From Owenia fusiformis (taxonomy: Eukaryota > Annelida > Polychaeta > Sabellida > Oweniidae), in the NCBI GenBank assembly GCA_903813345.2, contig CAIIXF020000008.1, positions 4,041,341 to 4,105,340 of the forward strand: a stretch of 64,000 nt of DNA, in the 5' to 3' direction. How positions within the stretch are numbered: position 1 is the stretch's first letter; the number at the start of each line of letters is the position of its first letter. Shown here in pieces: positions 50,450 through 61,280 of this stretch. The position numbers and the translations under genes were made by a program. Below the pieces are notes generated by a model. It was not told the DNA's origin. It ran no database searches and saw only the letters and a program-made list of their open reading frames with translations.

Positions 50450-53400
50450 TTATTCAAACTCCACTACGAGGTCCTTATGGTTCACCATAACTTTGTGGTA
50501 CTCTGCATCAAAGAGTTCATTCTGTGCAACAGTGAAGTAATTCTTCCATCCTCCTATTTCACCTGTAATAATTATTTCATAGTTTAAAAAACATATTGCA
50601 GTATGGAAGTTGAAATCCTTTATGAGTGCAATATTATTGCACTATGAGTTATGTGTATGTGGGGAGGTTAAGTTTCACATTTTTAATATAAGAGAACCAA
50701 GGGACTACTGTTTCACTTTCCAGAGACCGAATTACAATTATTTTCTGTCTACCTTTGTACTCAATCTGCCAAGTTAAAAGTAAATAAAACCTGGAATACA
50801 GGGTGTTCCATATGTTTCAGGAATGATGCTGTGTTTTATTGGTTTTCTTTTCAATCTAACTGAACACAATGTGTCTAAACATGTTTTTAATAAGTTGGGA
50901 AAGTTTCATATCGTAAAGTTCAGTAGTCTTAATTATATGGTTGCTATAGTAACCTAGTGATAGGGTAGGTGGAGCAGGTGTAACAACGCGCAAAATATAT
51001 GAAATATTTGTAAAAATAGTTTTTTTTGTACGAAGTGTGACTAAGTATTAGGTTGTCAGAGTTGAATCAAACTTGTCAGTAATTAAACAAAAATGAAGGT
51101 GGATTCCAAGAAAGTAAAAAAAATGTCATCACCCTTGATCACATCCCAATTTAAAGACCTGTCATGTCATGAGTCACAAAGGAGAATAAACACCAGTCAT
51201 TTTGGACGAGTGGCCATCTTGAAAAGTGAAAAAGTCATTAGCAAAGGAAAACCTTCGACTTAGGCAACACACAACAATCTGTGACAAGACAAGACATGTC
51301 TGAATAACAGATGCTGAAATAATGATGATGGCTAATAAAGGGTGTGATAACATTTTTAATTTCCAGGAATCCACCTTTATTCTTTTTAATTTCCAACAAG
51401 TTTCATCCGACTATGACAAATTAATACTTTGAACACTTTATACAAAAACTACACTTTTTACAAAAATGTCATGTTTTGCGCGTTGTTACACCTGCTCCAC
51501 CTACCCTACCCCTAGGTTACTATAGCAACCATATTATTCAGTCTACTAAGTTACATGATATGAAACCTTTCCAACTTATTCACAACATATTTGGACACAT
51601 TTTATCAATAAACCAATAAAATACAGCATGATTCCTGAAACATATGGAACACCCTGTAAATCAAGTAGTTCTTTCTTAACTCCCATCCTCATCAACATTA
51701 CAGCTGGTGCAGTTTTGATGATGGAAATACTAGTAGATAGGCAGAGGCATCATTTGGGTAGAATTGCTTGCATATATCCATACAATAGCAACATTGTCCT
51801 TACCTTTACGAATCATGCCAGGCTTTCCTTGTTTCACCAATTCTGTTAATGGATCTAGCTTTGGATTTTTCTTCATCGCTTTTATGCTACAAGCTTTTTC
51901 CACTTCCTCATAGAAGTTCATGTCGTAGGTTTTCCCAAGGAATTCTGATAATTTCTTTACATTTGTGACAAAGTCCTGCAAAATTATATGTGTTCCAAGA
52001 ATCTAGATTTATTGAGAATATACAAATGTCAACATTTGAAGTAAAAATTAATACAAATCCTTACAATTTACAAGAACCATGTACAAAATGTACATACAAA
52101 AACAACAACTCTAATATGCCCCATATTTTAAACCCTTTTCTGTGTGCAATTGTTTTTTACTTTTTGTCAAGTTTTGATTAGGTTGTTTAGAGTATGAACC
52201 TGTTAAATTGGCAATGTAGGATTCATTTTAGCTCTACTCTGAAGAGTAGCATTAGTTTAGGGGAATTTTGACATTTAAAGGGATCCACCACCTTACAAAA
52301 CTTCTTAACGGAGAGGAATAAGGGAAAATGCTTGCCGGATTCTGAATCTGTGTATTTTTTAATGATTTTTCACCGTCTTAGAGATTTTGTTTTAAAAACC
52401 ATGGATATCAAGGCTAAATATAGCTATACAGTAAACATAAAAAAGCAACGCTTGGACTCTTCATATTCACACAAAAAATTAATTAGTAAATGAGGTTTGA
52501 TATTTGTGAGAATAAGTTGTACGAGGTGCAATGCTCTACAAACACCAGACTACAGGGTGGATTAGGATCAATGGCACACATGAAAATTTATTTAAAAATA
52601 TTTCATGATAATTATCTCAAACAAAAGCAGTTGGCGAAGGATACGTTTCATTACACTCAATAAATAGTTATCACTTTTGACTATATATACATATCTCATG
52701 GGAATGTATTTCCATCTGCTCAAGATATTATATTTAAGCTTCGAAAATCACAATCGTTGGATAATACATTTGTCTCAGAATGATAGGCCACCCTGTAGCA
52801 ATTTAGCTTTCACTTGAAGTGTACCCTTGAGAATAATGAACTTACTTTCAAATAGGTCTTGCTTTTGTGGTGTATGTGGCTTTTTAGCAAATCTGCCACG
52901 CTCATTTCTTTCCAGAACCATCTTGTTCAAATGTATCACTAATATACTGTCAATTATCCTGATCCATATATTTCACACGCCATGGATGCGCGCGAAGTAC
53001 GGTGTTTTTTTCTCAGAAATGGCAGAAAAAAGGTGGAGGGGGATTGAGCCACACGCGGGCAAGAATGAGAAACAACTAATTTAATTACCCTAACCTTAGT
53101 TCATCCATTAGTACGTTTTTACTGCACAAACTGACCAATACATGAGGGTATTAGCTACTTTTCACATAAACCAAAGGAGGACAGTGCTTTTATTTCAACT
53201 GGGAGCTTACCTCCACACGACTGATCATGTGACCATGGTGGTGGTCCCCTTTGAGAAATTATACAATTTTAGAAATTTAATATTTTCAGTTCAATACCAG
53301 AAACTGACCTAAAAATGATAGAGAATATCTGAGCAAAAAGCATTCTCCAATGATTTTCAAAACATGTGCTGATTTAATTTGTTAAATTTTCCAAAATGCC

Positions 53401-55254
53401 AGTAGAAATATGCACCTGATTATAAGACTGGTGACAGTATCAGTATTTTACCTTTTTCATTTGCTCATAGCTTAGTATGAGTGTATTCTTGTCATTCTTG
53501 ATCTTCTCCCACCAGTTAGGTACATTATCCAACCACCGACCAGCTTGATCTGTAAGATATTAACTGTATTTTGAATTCAATTATTACAGACATATAGGGA
53601 CATCATGATCTCTGTGTTTGGCAATAATGTTTACCATATGATTTGTGCGTTTTGATCGATTTCGTGACACTTGATACGAGACCACAGTAGGTACAGATTT
53701 AAGTTTAATCACCTAGCTTGAAGATAACATTGACTGTTTGGTTAAGTGTTATCTCTTGACTGTAATAATAAAAATCTCGATTGCCTGATTTTGAAAAAAC
53801 TGATATGAAGCCTGTCATGTTTTGACAATATTTTTAGGTTGAATCACATTTATCTATATACTATATACTGGTCAAAAACTATTTTAGAGTCATAGAAGTA
53901 AAGGTGTATGGAAGTCAAATAGTCATACATATAGATTAAGAACAATTGTAAAGGTCAAGGTCATGCACTAGAGATTTCGAATTATCTACTTACGGGTTCC
54001 ACTGATTAATAAATCAAAGTATTGGTCCCAGGTTCCAGTTCCAGCCTGAACTGTGGTCATGTGATAGAAAAAAGAAACAGCCACATCCTTAGGGTTTCGG
54101 TAGATATAGAATATCTTGCAACCTTTCTTCAAGATGTCCTGTAAAAATGCAATGTAATGTAAGATGTTGATAAACATGAGAGATACGTACAATGCATATA
54201 ATATAAGTTATGCACAGCATACATAATACATATAATATAAAGTTTTATACAAATTTGAGAATAATCATCTTGTAAAAATTTACTTGACATGATTATTAGG
54301 AGAGTTAAGGAGTTACTAATTAGAGAGCACATACGGGAGCCATGTGATCGTATTCGAAATGGGTCAAGAGGATTCTGGGAGATGGCATCGCTTCAAGTTC
54401 CTCCATTGTTCTTATTTCAATGAAATTGCTCTCCTTACACTTATTCGCACTTTTGGTGGTATGATTTAGCAACATTTGGACGACTTCAAACATCCAGTGA
54501 TGGCCTAGAAAATATTTGAAGTTGATTGAACCTTTTCTTTAGAAAAAATTGCTCAATAAAATGTATCATTGCGTTCCAATGAGCTATTTAAATGTATCTT
54601 ATGTATTACCATAATTCTGTGGTTCATAAAGAATTTATGAAAATCTTTTTTTTATGATTTAAGACTCAAGTTAAAGGCTTCTTGTTGCTTTGCATTATAG
54701 TGCAGACTGGATATACACATACAGTACCTGATTTAGGATAAGCAGAGATGATAATATCATCCTCTCTAGCTTTGAAGTTCATCCAGGTTTTGTACCATTC
54801 TGCAAGATCCATGTCGGATTCTTCTCCGAAACAGTCAGGGGCTGGAATATCGGGAATCTGTGAAGAGTAAAATGCAACATTTAATAAAAATAACAAATTA
54901 TTTTCAAGTACATATATAAAATGATGACCAGTGAATGGAAATGTTAAAGTTTGGTACTTTGTGATGATGAATTTTTGGAATTCTTTGCAAGTCTTCCTAA
55001 TATTAATTTTCTTATTATGGTCATCGTGATTATAGATAATTTATTCATTCAGATATTAGAGATAGATGTTACACAACAAAAATAAATTAACTCACTTTCC
55101 ATTTCTTGGGCCACATGTTCAGCCAGTATGTTCCCTTGAAGACTTCACAGTGCATGTTATGCTTGAACACACATATTACTGGTTTTTCTGGATCTAGTTT
55201 ACTTATATCCTCAGTAAACTCTCCCTTAACCGTGTCTACTGCATTTACAGCCAT
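50450..55254 (-). CDS. Cytosolic sulfotransferase (SULT family), complete, seven exons
   Basis: Transfers sulfate from PAPS to hydroxyls or amines of small molecules in the cytosol. Exons in order: 55254-55096, 54857-54728, 54504-54335, 54138-53994, 53549-53452, 51975-51804, 50562-50450. All borders are GT..AG, the total is 987 bases, 328 codons plus stop, in phase throughout. The ATG at 55,254 is preceded in frame by a TGA ten codons further up. Visible: 5'-PSB loop SAYPKSGHHW (91-100; canonical form TYPKSGTTW, so the two Thr are His); catalytic His in RILLTHF (H145); 3'-phosphate site IFYIYRNPKDVAVSFFYH (R167, S175); LILSYEQMKKD; EFLGK; and the C-terminal RKGEIGGWKNYFTVAQNE (290-307, family RKGxxGDWKNxFT). 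Length is slightly above the usual 285-300 because of a longer N-terminus. The subfamily cannot be set from sequence alone. Confidence 0.93.
50797..51658. mobile_element. TA-flanked full-length palindromic element in the last SULT intron
   Basis: TACAGGGTGTTCCATATGTT at the left faces AACATATGGAACACCCTGTA-like sequence at the right, with TA at both edges. The arms stay complementary through GGTTGCTATAGTAACCTAG, GGTAGGTGGAGCAGGTGTAA and an inner block AGGTGGATTCC..ATGTCATCACCC against its complement near 51,335-51,375. Nearly the whole 862 bp can thus fold on itself. It is noncoding. TA flanks and CAGGGTG ends suggest a Tc1/mariner-related origin. Confidence 0.85.
52551..52797. mobile_element. 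Short TA-flanked MITE (TACAGGGTGG ends) in a SULT intron
   Basis: TACAGGGTGG at 52,551 faces CCACCCTGTA ending at 52,797, with weaker inward pairing, TA at both edges and 247 bp in all. It shares the TACAGGGTG start with the element at 50,797, so the two may use the same transposase type. Confidence 0.65.
52798..53451 (-). other. SULT intron, nothing recognised
   Basis: The open frame on the + strand here shows no family features. I see no exon or bounded repeat. Confidence 0.45.
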
Positions 55255-55922
55255 TGCTTTCTTGTGTTTATTGCTGGAACCCACTCAAAGTTGTGAGTCA
55301 CTTTGTCTGTTTTTTTTTAACTCTCAAACTGAAAATAATTCTGTTGTTTACAGTGTTGCTTGTGTCACCTTTTGTACCAATTTAATACGAATTCTGTATG
55401 TAACTTCATATGTCATGTATGTCCCTTTCTAAATGTAAACACTGCAGTTGAATTGGTATTAAAGCTGTACAACAGTTTCTAATTGTATGTATATATATGT
55501 AATATCTTATGTTCTCATATCAATTTTATGCGTAACCTACAATAATGTCGCTAAGTGGTGTGATGCACTGTTATGTTTATCATGTTAAGATCAGAGTTAA
55601 TATACATGCAGACAAGAGTTGACTTGACAGCTGATAAAAAGATTGTACCTTATAAACTCTTATATGTATCGGGTGTCCCAAAAAAGGTGAGACACTTTTG
55701 ACAAGTATTTCCTCAGCAATCGATAAACCAAATTCACTGAAAATGTGTACATTGTAGCCCAGGAGTATCATTAGCAAGTTGTAAATATATAAAAAAAAAC
55801 ATCAAGTAAAGGTAATCGTACTAAGAAATTCAAAATAGCGAAGCAAGGCAATGAGATCTTCATAGCATTTGTATAAAGCAATAGATAAGCCAAGTTCTTT
55901 GAAAACATTATTTGAGACACTT
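55255..55922 (-). promoter_or_regulatory. SULT upstream region
   Basis: Should contain the SULT 5' UTR and promoter (minus-strand transcription). No clear TATA box or initiator. A TIR-like end GGGTGTCCCAAAAAAGGTGAG near 55,670 and a partly repeated segment (AATCGATAAACCAAATTC at 55,719; AATAGATAAGCCAAGTTC at 55,880) show transposon debris. The macro-duplicated block begins at 55,923. Confidence 0.35.
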
Positions 55923-56219
55923 TAGGGTATTCCAGCTTGTGCTATGAATATGTAAGAGATTGGTTACATATTATGTGAGAATTATTTAATTAAAGACAAT
56001 ATGATAAAATAAACAATATCAATGTAAAAGTAACTTATTAATCCATTTCCAAGCAAAATACTTTTCTGTATTTATTCTATAATATCACCTTCAATGAATT
56101 TTGCTATATATGTCAAGGTTTAGGGACAAAAATTTATGTCATTTTAAAGTAAAGCTTTTTTTTCTTTACAATGACGAGTTGAGAAATTTAAAAACATCCC
56201 ACTTACTGAACTTTTAAAC

Positions 56220-59200
56220 TTTTAAGGCATGTATTTTCAAAAAGCTTTACATTGGCGATATTCCATTACATTCTTGGACTTTGATTATTTTACGATTGAA
56301 AGTTGTGAACTTTTATATCAGGCATTTCAAATAGCTTTACATTGGCGATATTCCATTACATTCTTGGACTTTGATTATTTTACGATTGAAAGTTGTGAAC
56401 TTTTATATCAGGCATTTCAAATAGCTTTACATTGGACATATTCCTTTACATTCTTGGACTTACAATATTTTACGATCTGAAGAGGTGAACTTTTACAGCA
56501 TGCATTTTCAAAAAGCTTTACATTGGCCATATTCCTTTACATTCTTGGACTTAGAATATTTCACGAAGCAAAGTTGTGAACTTTTTATGCAGGCATTTTC
56601 AAAAAGCTTTACATTGGCGAAATTCCATTACATTCTTGGACTTAGATTATTTTGCGATTGAAAGTTGTGAACTTTTATAGCATGCATTTTCAAAAAGCTT
56701 TACAATGGCCATTTTCCTTTACATTCTTGGACTAAGATTATTTTACGATATAGAGAACTGAAATTTATGGCATGCATTTTCAAAAAGCTTTACATTGGCC
56801 ATTTTCCTTTACATTCTTGGACTTAGATTATTTTATGATATATAGAAGTGTAATTTATGGCATGCATTTTCAAAAAGCTTTACATTGGCCATTTTACTTT
56901 ACATTCTTGGACCTAGAATATTTTGCGATTGAAAGTTGTGAACTTTTATAGCATGCATTTTCAAAAACCTTTACATTAGGGATATTCCTTTACATTCTTG
57001 GACTTAGATTATTTTACTATATATACTTGATTACTTTCAAGGCATGTATTTTCAAAAAGCTTTACATTGGCCATATTCCTTTACATTCTTGGAATTAGAA
57101 TATTTTACGATCTGAAGTTGTGAACTTTTTATGCAGGCATTTTCAAAAAGCTTTACATTGGCGAAATTCCATTACATTCTTGGACTTAGATTATTTTGCG
57201 ATTGGAAGTTGTGAACTTTTATAGCATGCATTTTCAAAAAGCTTTACATTGGCCATATTCCTTTACATTCTTGGACTTAGATTATTTAACGATCTATAGA
57301 AGTGAAATTTTATGGCATGCATTTTCAAAAAGCTTTACATTGGCCATTTTCCTTTACATTCTTGGACTTAGTGAACTATTATGCAGGCATTTTCAAAAAG
57401 CTTTACATTGGCGAAATTCCATTACATTCTTGGACTTAGATTATTTTGCGATTGAAATACTTGATAACTTTCAAGGCATGTATTTTCAAAAAGCTTTACA
57501 TTGGCGAAATTCCATTACATTCTTGAACTTAGATTATTTTGCGATTGAAAGTTGTGAACTTTTATAGCATGCATTTTCAAAAAGCTTTACAATGGCCATT
57601 TTCCTTTACATTCTTGGACTTAGAATATTTTACGATCTATAAAAGTGAAATTTTATGGCATGCATTTTCAAAAAGCTTTACATTGGCCATTTTCCATTAC
57701 ATTTTTGGACTTAGATTATTTTACGATCTACATGTATAGAAGTGTAATTTTATGGCATGCATTTTCAAAAAGCTTTACATTGGCCATTTTCCTTTACATT
57801 CTAGGACTTTGAATATTTCACGAAGCAAAGTTGTGAACTTTTTATGCAGGCATTTTCAAAAAGCTTTACATTGGCGAAATTCCATTACATTCTTGGACTT
57901 AGATTATTTTGCGATTGAAAGTTGTGAACTTTTAGAGCATGCATTTTCAAAAAGCTATACAATGGCCATTTTCCTTTACATTCTTGGACTTGGATTATTT
58001 TACGATCTATAAGTATAAAGTGAAATTTATGGCATGCATTTTCAAAAACCTTTACATTGGCCATTTTCCTTTACATTCTTGGACTTAGATTATTTTACGA
58101 TGTAAACTTGAAAAATTTTAAGATATGTATTTTCAAAAAGCTTTACATTGGCCATATTCCTTTACATTCTTGGACTTAGCTTATTTTACGATATATTATG
58201 ATAACTCTTAAGGCATGTGTTTTCAAAAAGCTTTACATTGGCCATTTTCCTTTACATTCTTGGACTTAGAATATTTCACGAAACAAAGTCATGAACTTTT
58301 TATGCAGGCATTTTCAAAAAGCTTTACATTGGCGAAATTCCATTACATTCTTAGACTTAGATTATTTTGCGATTGAAAGTTGTGAACTTTCAAACATGCA
58401 TTTTCAAAAAGCTTTACATTGGCCACATTCCTTTACATTCTTGGACTTAGATTATTTTACGATCTATAGAAGTGAAATTTTATGGCATGCATTTTCAAAA
58501 AGCTTTACATTTGCCATTTTCCTTTACATTCTTGGACTTAGAATATTTTGCGATTGAAAGTTGTGAACTTTTATAGCATGCATTTTCAAAAAGCTTTACA
58601 TTGGCCACATTCCTTTACATTCTTGGACTTCCTTTACATTCTTGGACTTAGATTATTTTACGATCTATAGAAGTGAAATTTTATGGCATGCATTTTCAAA
58701 AAGCTTTACATTTGCCATTTTCCTTTACATTCTTGGACTTAGAATATTTTGCGATTGAAAGTTGTGAACTTTTATAGCATGCATTTTCAAAAAGCTTTAC
58801 ATTGGCCACATTCCTTTACATTCTTGGACTTAGATTATTTTACGATCTATAGAAGTGAAATTTTATAGCATGCATTTTCAAAAACCTTTACATTGGCTAT
58901 ATTCCTTTACATTCTTGGACTTAAAATATTTTACGATCTAACGAGGTGAAATTTTACAGAATGCATTTTCAAAAAGCTTTACATTGGCCATATTCCTTTA
59001 CATTCTTGGACTTAGAATATTTCACGAAACAAAGTCATGAACTTTTTATGCAGGCATTTTCAAAAAGCTTTACATTGGCCATATTCCTTTACATTCTTGG
59101 ACTTAGAATATTTCACGAAACAAAGTCATGAACTTTTTATGCAGGCATTTTCAAAAAGCTTTACATTGGCCATTTTCCTTTACATTCTTAGACATAGATT

Positions 59201-59785
59201 ATTTTACGATCTAACGAGGTGAAATTTTATGGCATGCATTTTCAAAAAGCTTTACATTGGCCATATTCCTTTACATTCTTGGACTTAGAATATTTCACGA
59301 AACAAAGTCATGAACTTTTTATGCAGGCATTTTCAAAAAGCTTTACATTGGCCATATTCCTTTACATTCTTGGACTTAAAATATTTCACGAAACAAAGTC
59401 ATGAACTTTTTATGCAGACATTTTCAAAAAGCTTTACATTGGCCATTTTCCTTTACATTCTTAGACATAGATTATTTTACGATCTAACGAGGTGAAATTT
59501 TATGGCATGCATTTTCAAAAAGCTTTACATTGGCCATATTCCTTTACATTCTTGGACTTAGATTATTTTACGATCTAACGAGGTGAAATTTTATGGCATG
59601 CATTTTCAAAAACCTTTACATTGGCCATTTTCCTTTACATTCTTGGACATAGATTATTTTACAATCTACATGTATAGAAGTGAATTGAAAGTTGTGAACT
59701 TTTATAGTACACTGTATGCATTTTCAAAAAGCTTTACAATGGCCATTTTCCTTTACATTCTTGGACTCGGATTATTTTACGATGT
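56220..59785. repeat. 90-91-bp HindIII satellite, array 1 (about 39 units)
   Basis: Unit blocks: GCATGCATTTTCAAAAAGCT, TTTACATTGGCCATTTTCC, TTTACATTCTTGGACTTAGA, TTATTTTACGATCTATAGAA, GTGAAATTTTATG. Successive starts near 56,322, 56,412, 56,502, 56,593, 56,684, 56,774 and 56,864 are 90 or 91 bp apart. Nearly every unit has an AAGCTT site and many have GCATGC. Two body variants alternate (TTGGCGAAATTCC with TTTTGCGATTGAAAGTTGTG; TTGGCCATTTTCC with TACGATCTATAGAAG). Higher-order copies exist: a two-unit block repeats in 58,420-58,860, and a three-unit block of 273 bp repeats at 58,946 and 59,219. The HFQKALHW-type open frames are by-products of repetition. Confidence 0.95.
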
Positions 59786-59958
59786 TAACCTTGACTTGTT
59801 CTTCACCTTACATGTACCTACGTGTACTTCTGAGTAATTTGTAATTAACAATCAAATCAACAAATATTCACATATCATATTAGCAGATGTCTGGCGAAAT
59901 TACATTACAATAAGATATTCTGATCGATAGTATTTGGTTATAAAACCAGAAGTGTTTT
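59786..59958. other. Array 1 right flank
   Basis: Unique AT-rich DNA between the last satellite unit and the hAT MITE. Nothing recognised. Confidence 0.4.
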
Positions 59959-60549
59959 GGGTGTTACTAAATACCACCTAGGTGTTCCCTTGGGCACCTG
60001 GATTTATAATTCCATTTTAAACCACATACACATTTTAAATATAGTATTATTTCCTTTGTCATATTACCTTGACATATAATAGACTTGAAATAATAATTTG
60101 TAGTCGAGAATATTGCAAAGAAATGTAAAATAGTGCAATGAAATGTAAAAAGATTTATTGTTAGATGGCCACCTGGAATTTTGTTCATGTATGTATGGTC
60201 ACTTATTTGTAGTAATAAAACTGTTTTAATGCTAAAATGTTATATTTGAAATACATTTATTGTTCTTACTTGAGTTGCTAAAATAGTGAATTTGTGGCAT
60301 TTTTAGTGGGCAAATAATGAAATATTATCCTAACAAATGGCCTTTTCGACAACGATCAAAATTTTCAAGACAATTAAAAAGATAATGACAAACAGAAATA
60401 TCTACACAAGTTCCATAAAAATACTTTATTATGTACCATTAAACACTTGGAAAGATGTTAGCTTGAAATAAAGTAGTAAAATATGCCAGTAAGGCATTTC
60501 AATGGGGGCACCTAGGTGTGGGGCACCTAGGTGGTATTTAGTACAACCC
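59959..60549. mobile_element. hAT-type MITE with 8-bp target duplication
   Basis: Ends GGGTGTTACTAAATACCACC (left) and the complement of GGGTTGTACTAAATACCACC (right) bound 591 bp. AGTGTTTT lies directly outside both ends (59,951-59,958 and 60,550-60,557), an exact 8-bp duplication as produced by hAT transposases. Inside the right end, CACCTAGGTG occurs twice. The body is noncoding. Confidence 0.85.
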
Positions 60550-60557
60550 AGTGTTTT

Positions 60558-61183
60558 CTCTGAGGTCGGCGCGTCAAATTCCATATATGTATTCTACCTT
60601 CGATATTAGTATTGGCCGGTACATCCTCCCGATTAATATCTATCATTGGGTGCTTTCAACACCATGTATTTCTAATGTTATCGCAAAATAGTCCATAAAA
60701 TGAAGGAAATGTTTCAAAGTTAGAAATTTGATCGGCCTTTTACCAAAAGAGCTTCTGCGCATGAGTTCTGCGCATGTCAAAAGCCCGTCAAACTTTCTCA
60801 TTTCTTTTAACATTTCTCGCCTTTTACACGACTTTCCCACCTGGAATCATACTCTATCATCAAATTAGAAATATAAGGCATAACTTTAGATCGATTTCCA
60901 ACCATCTCTTGTGAAAGTATTGAAGATGATCGGGGAAAACAATCCCGTCTATTCGAGGGGCTCTCTTGGGGATTTCTTCAATCACTATCAATACTATTGT
61001 CTTTGCAAGTTCATTTCTATATTTAGTGATCTTTACTGTATTCTCTCCAATGACATATGGTTTTTACAATTCTACATGTACTGTACGTCGTGAAAGAACA
61101 GAATCCAACAAATACCAAATCTAAAAGTCAAAATAACAGGCTAAAGGAAAGGGGACAGTAAAGCGTCATGTACAGCATTCTAT
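60558..61183. other. Spacer between satellite arrays
   Basis: Short open frames on both strands (60,643-60,840 minus; 60,911-61,093 plus) have no family features. No SARS2 catalytic exon is recognisable. Confidence 0.45.
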
Positions 61184-61271
61184 GAGAGTTCACAACTTAA
61201 ATCGTAAAATGAGCTAAGTCCAGGAATGTAAAGGAATTTGGCCAATGTAAACCTTTTTGAAAATACATAAC
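61184..61271 (-). repeat. Single inverted satellite unit at the duplication junction
   Basis: Read on the minus strand: TGTATTTTCAAAAAGGTTTA, CATTGGCCAAATTCC, TTTACATTCCTGGACTTAGC, TCATTTTACGATT, AAGTTGTGAACTCTCAT. This is one complete, diverged satellite unit, opposite in orientation to both arrays and ending ten bases before the second macro-copy begins. Confidence 0.88.
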
Positions 61272-61280
61272 ATAATAGGG

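Larger units (their letters stand above)
55923..61280. repeat. 5,358-bp unit of a macro-duplication (first copy)
   Basis: From TAGGGTATTCCAGCTTGTG at 55,923 the sequence recurs from 61,281 and keeps matching, at an offset of 5,358-5,359, to the window end at 64,000 (about 2.7 kb). Comparing the two by eye I find only a few differences, near 57,030, 57,108 and 57,371. The unit comprises a ~300-bp leader, satellite array 1, the hAT MITE and a spacer with one inverted satellite unit. Confidence 0.85.

Noticed and set aside
55255-55284. Upstream start for SULT giving ten extra residues
   Set aside because: The codon at 55,284 is GTG, not ATG, and is directly preceded by a stop; ATG at 55,254 is the first Met.
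56229-59837. Many overlapping open frames with HFQKALHWPYSFTFLDLDYF-like repeats that could pass for a repeat protein
   Set aside because: They mirror the 90-91-bp satellite; unit length is mostly not divisible by three, frames shift every unit, and no stable start or domain exists.
60643-61093. Possible SARS2 catalytic exons between the satellite arrays
   Set aside because: Neither short frame there contains class II synthetase motifs or sensible splice borders.
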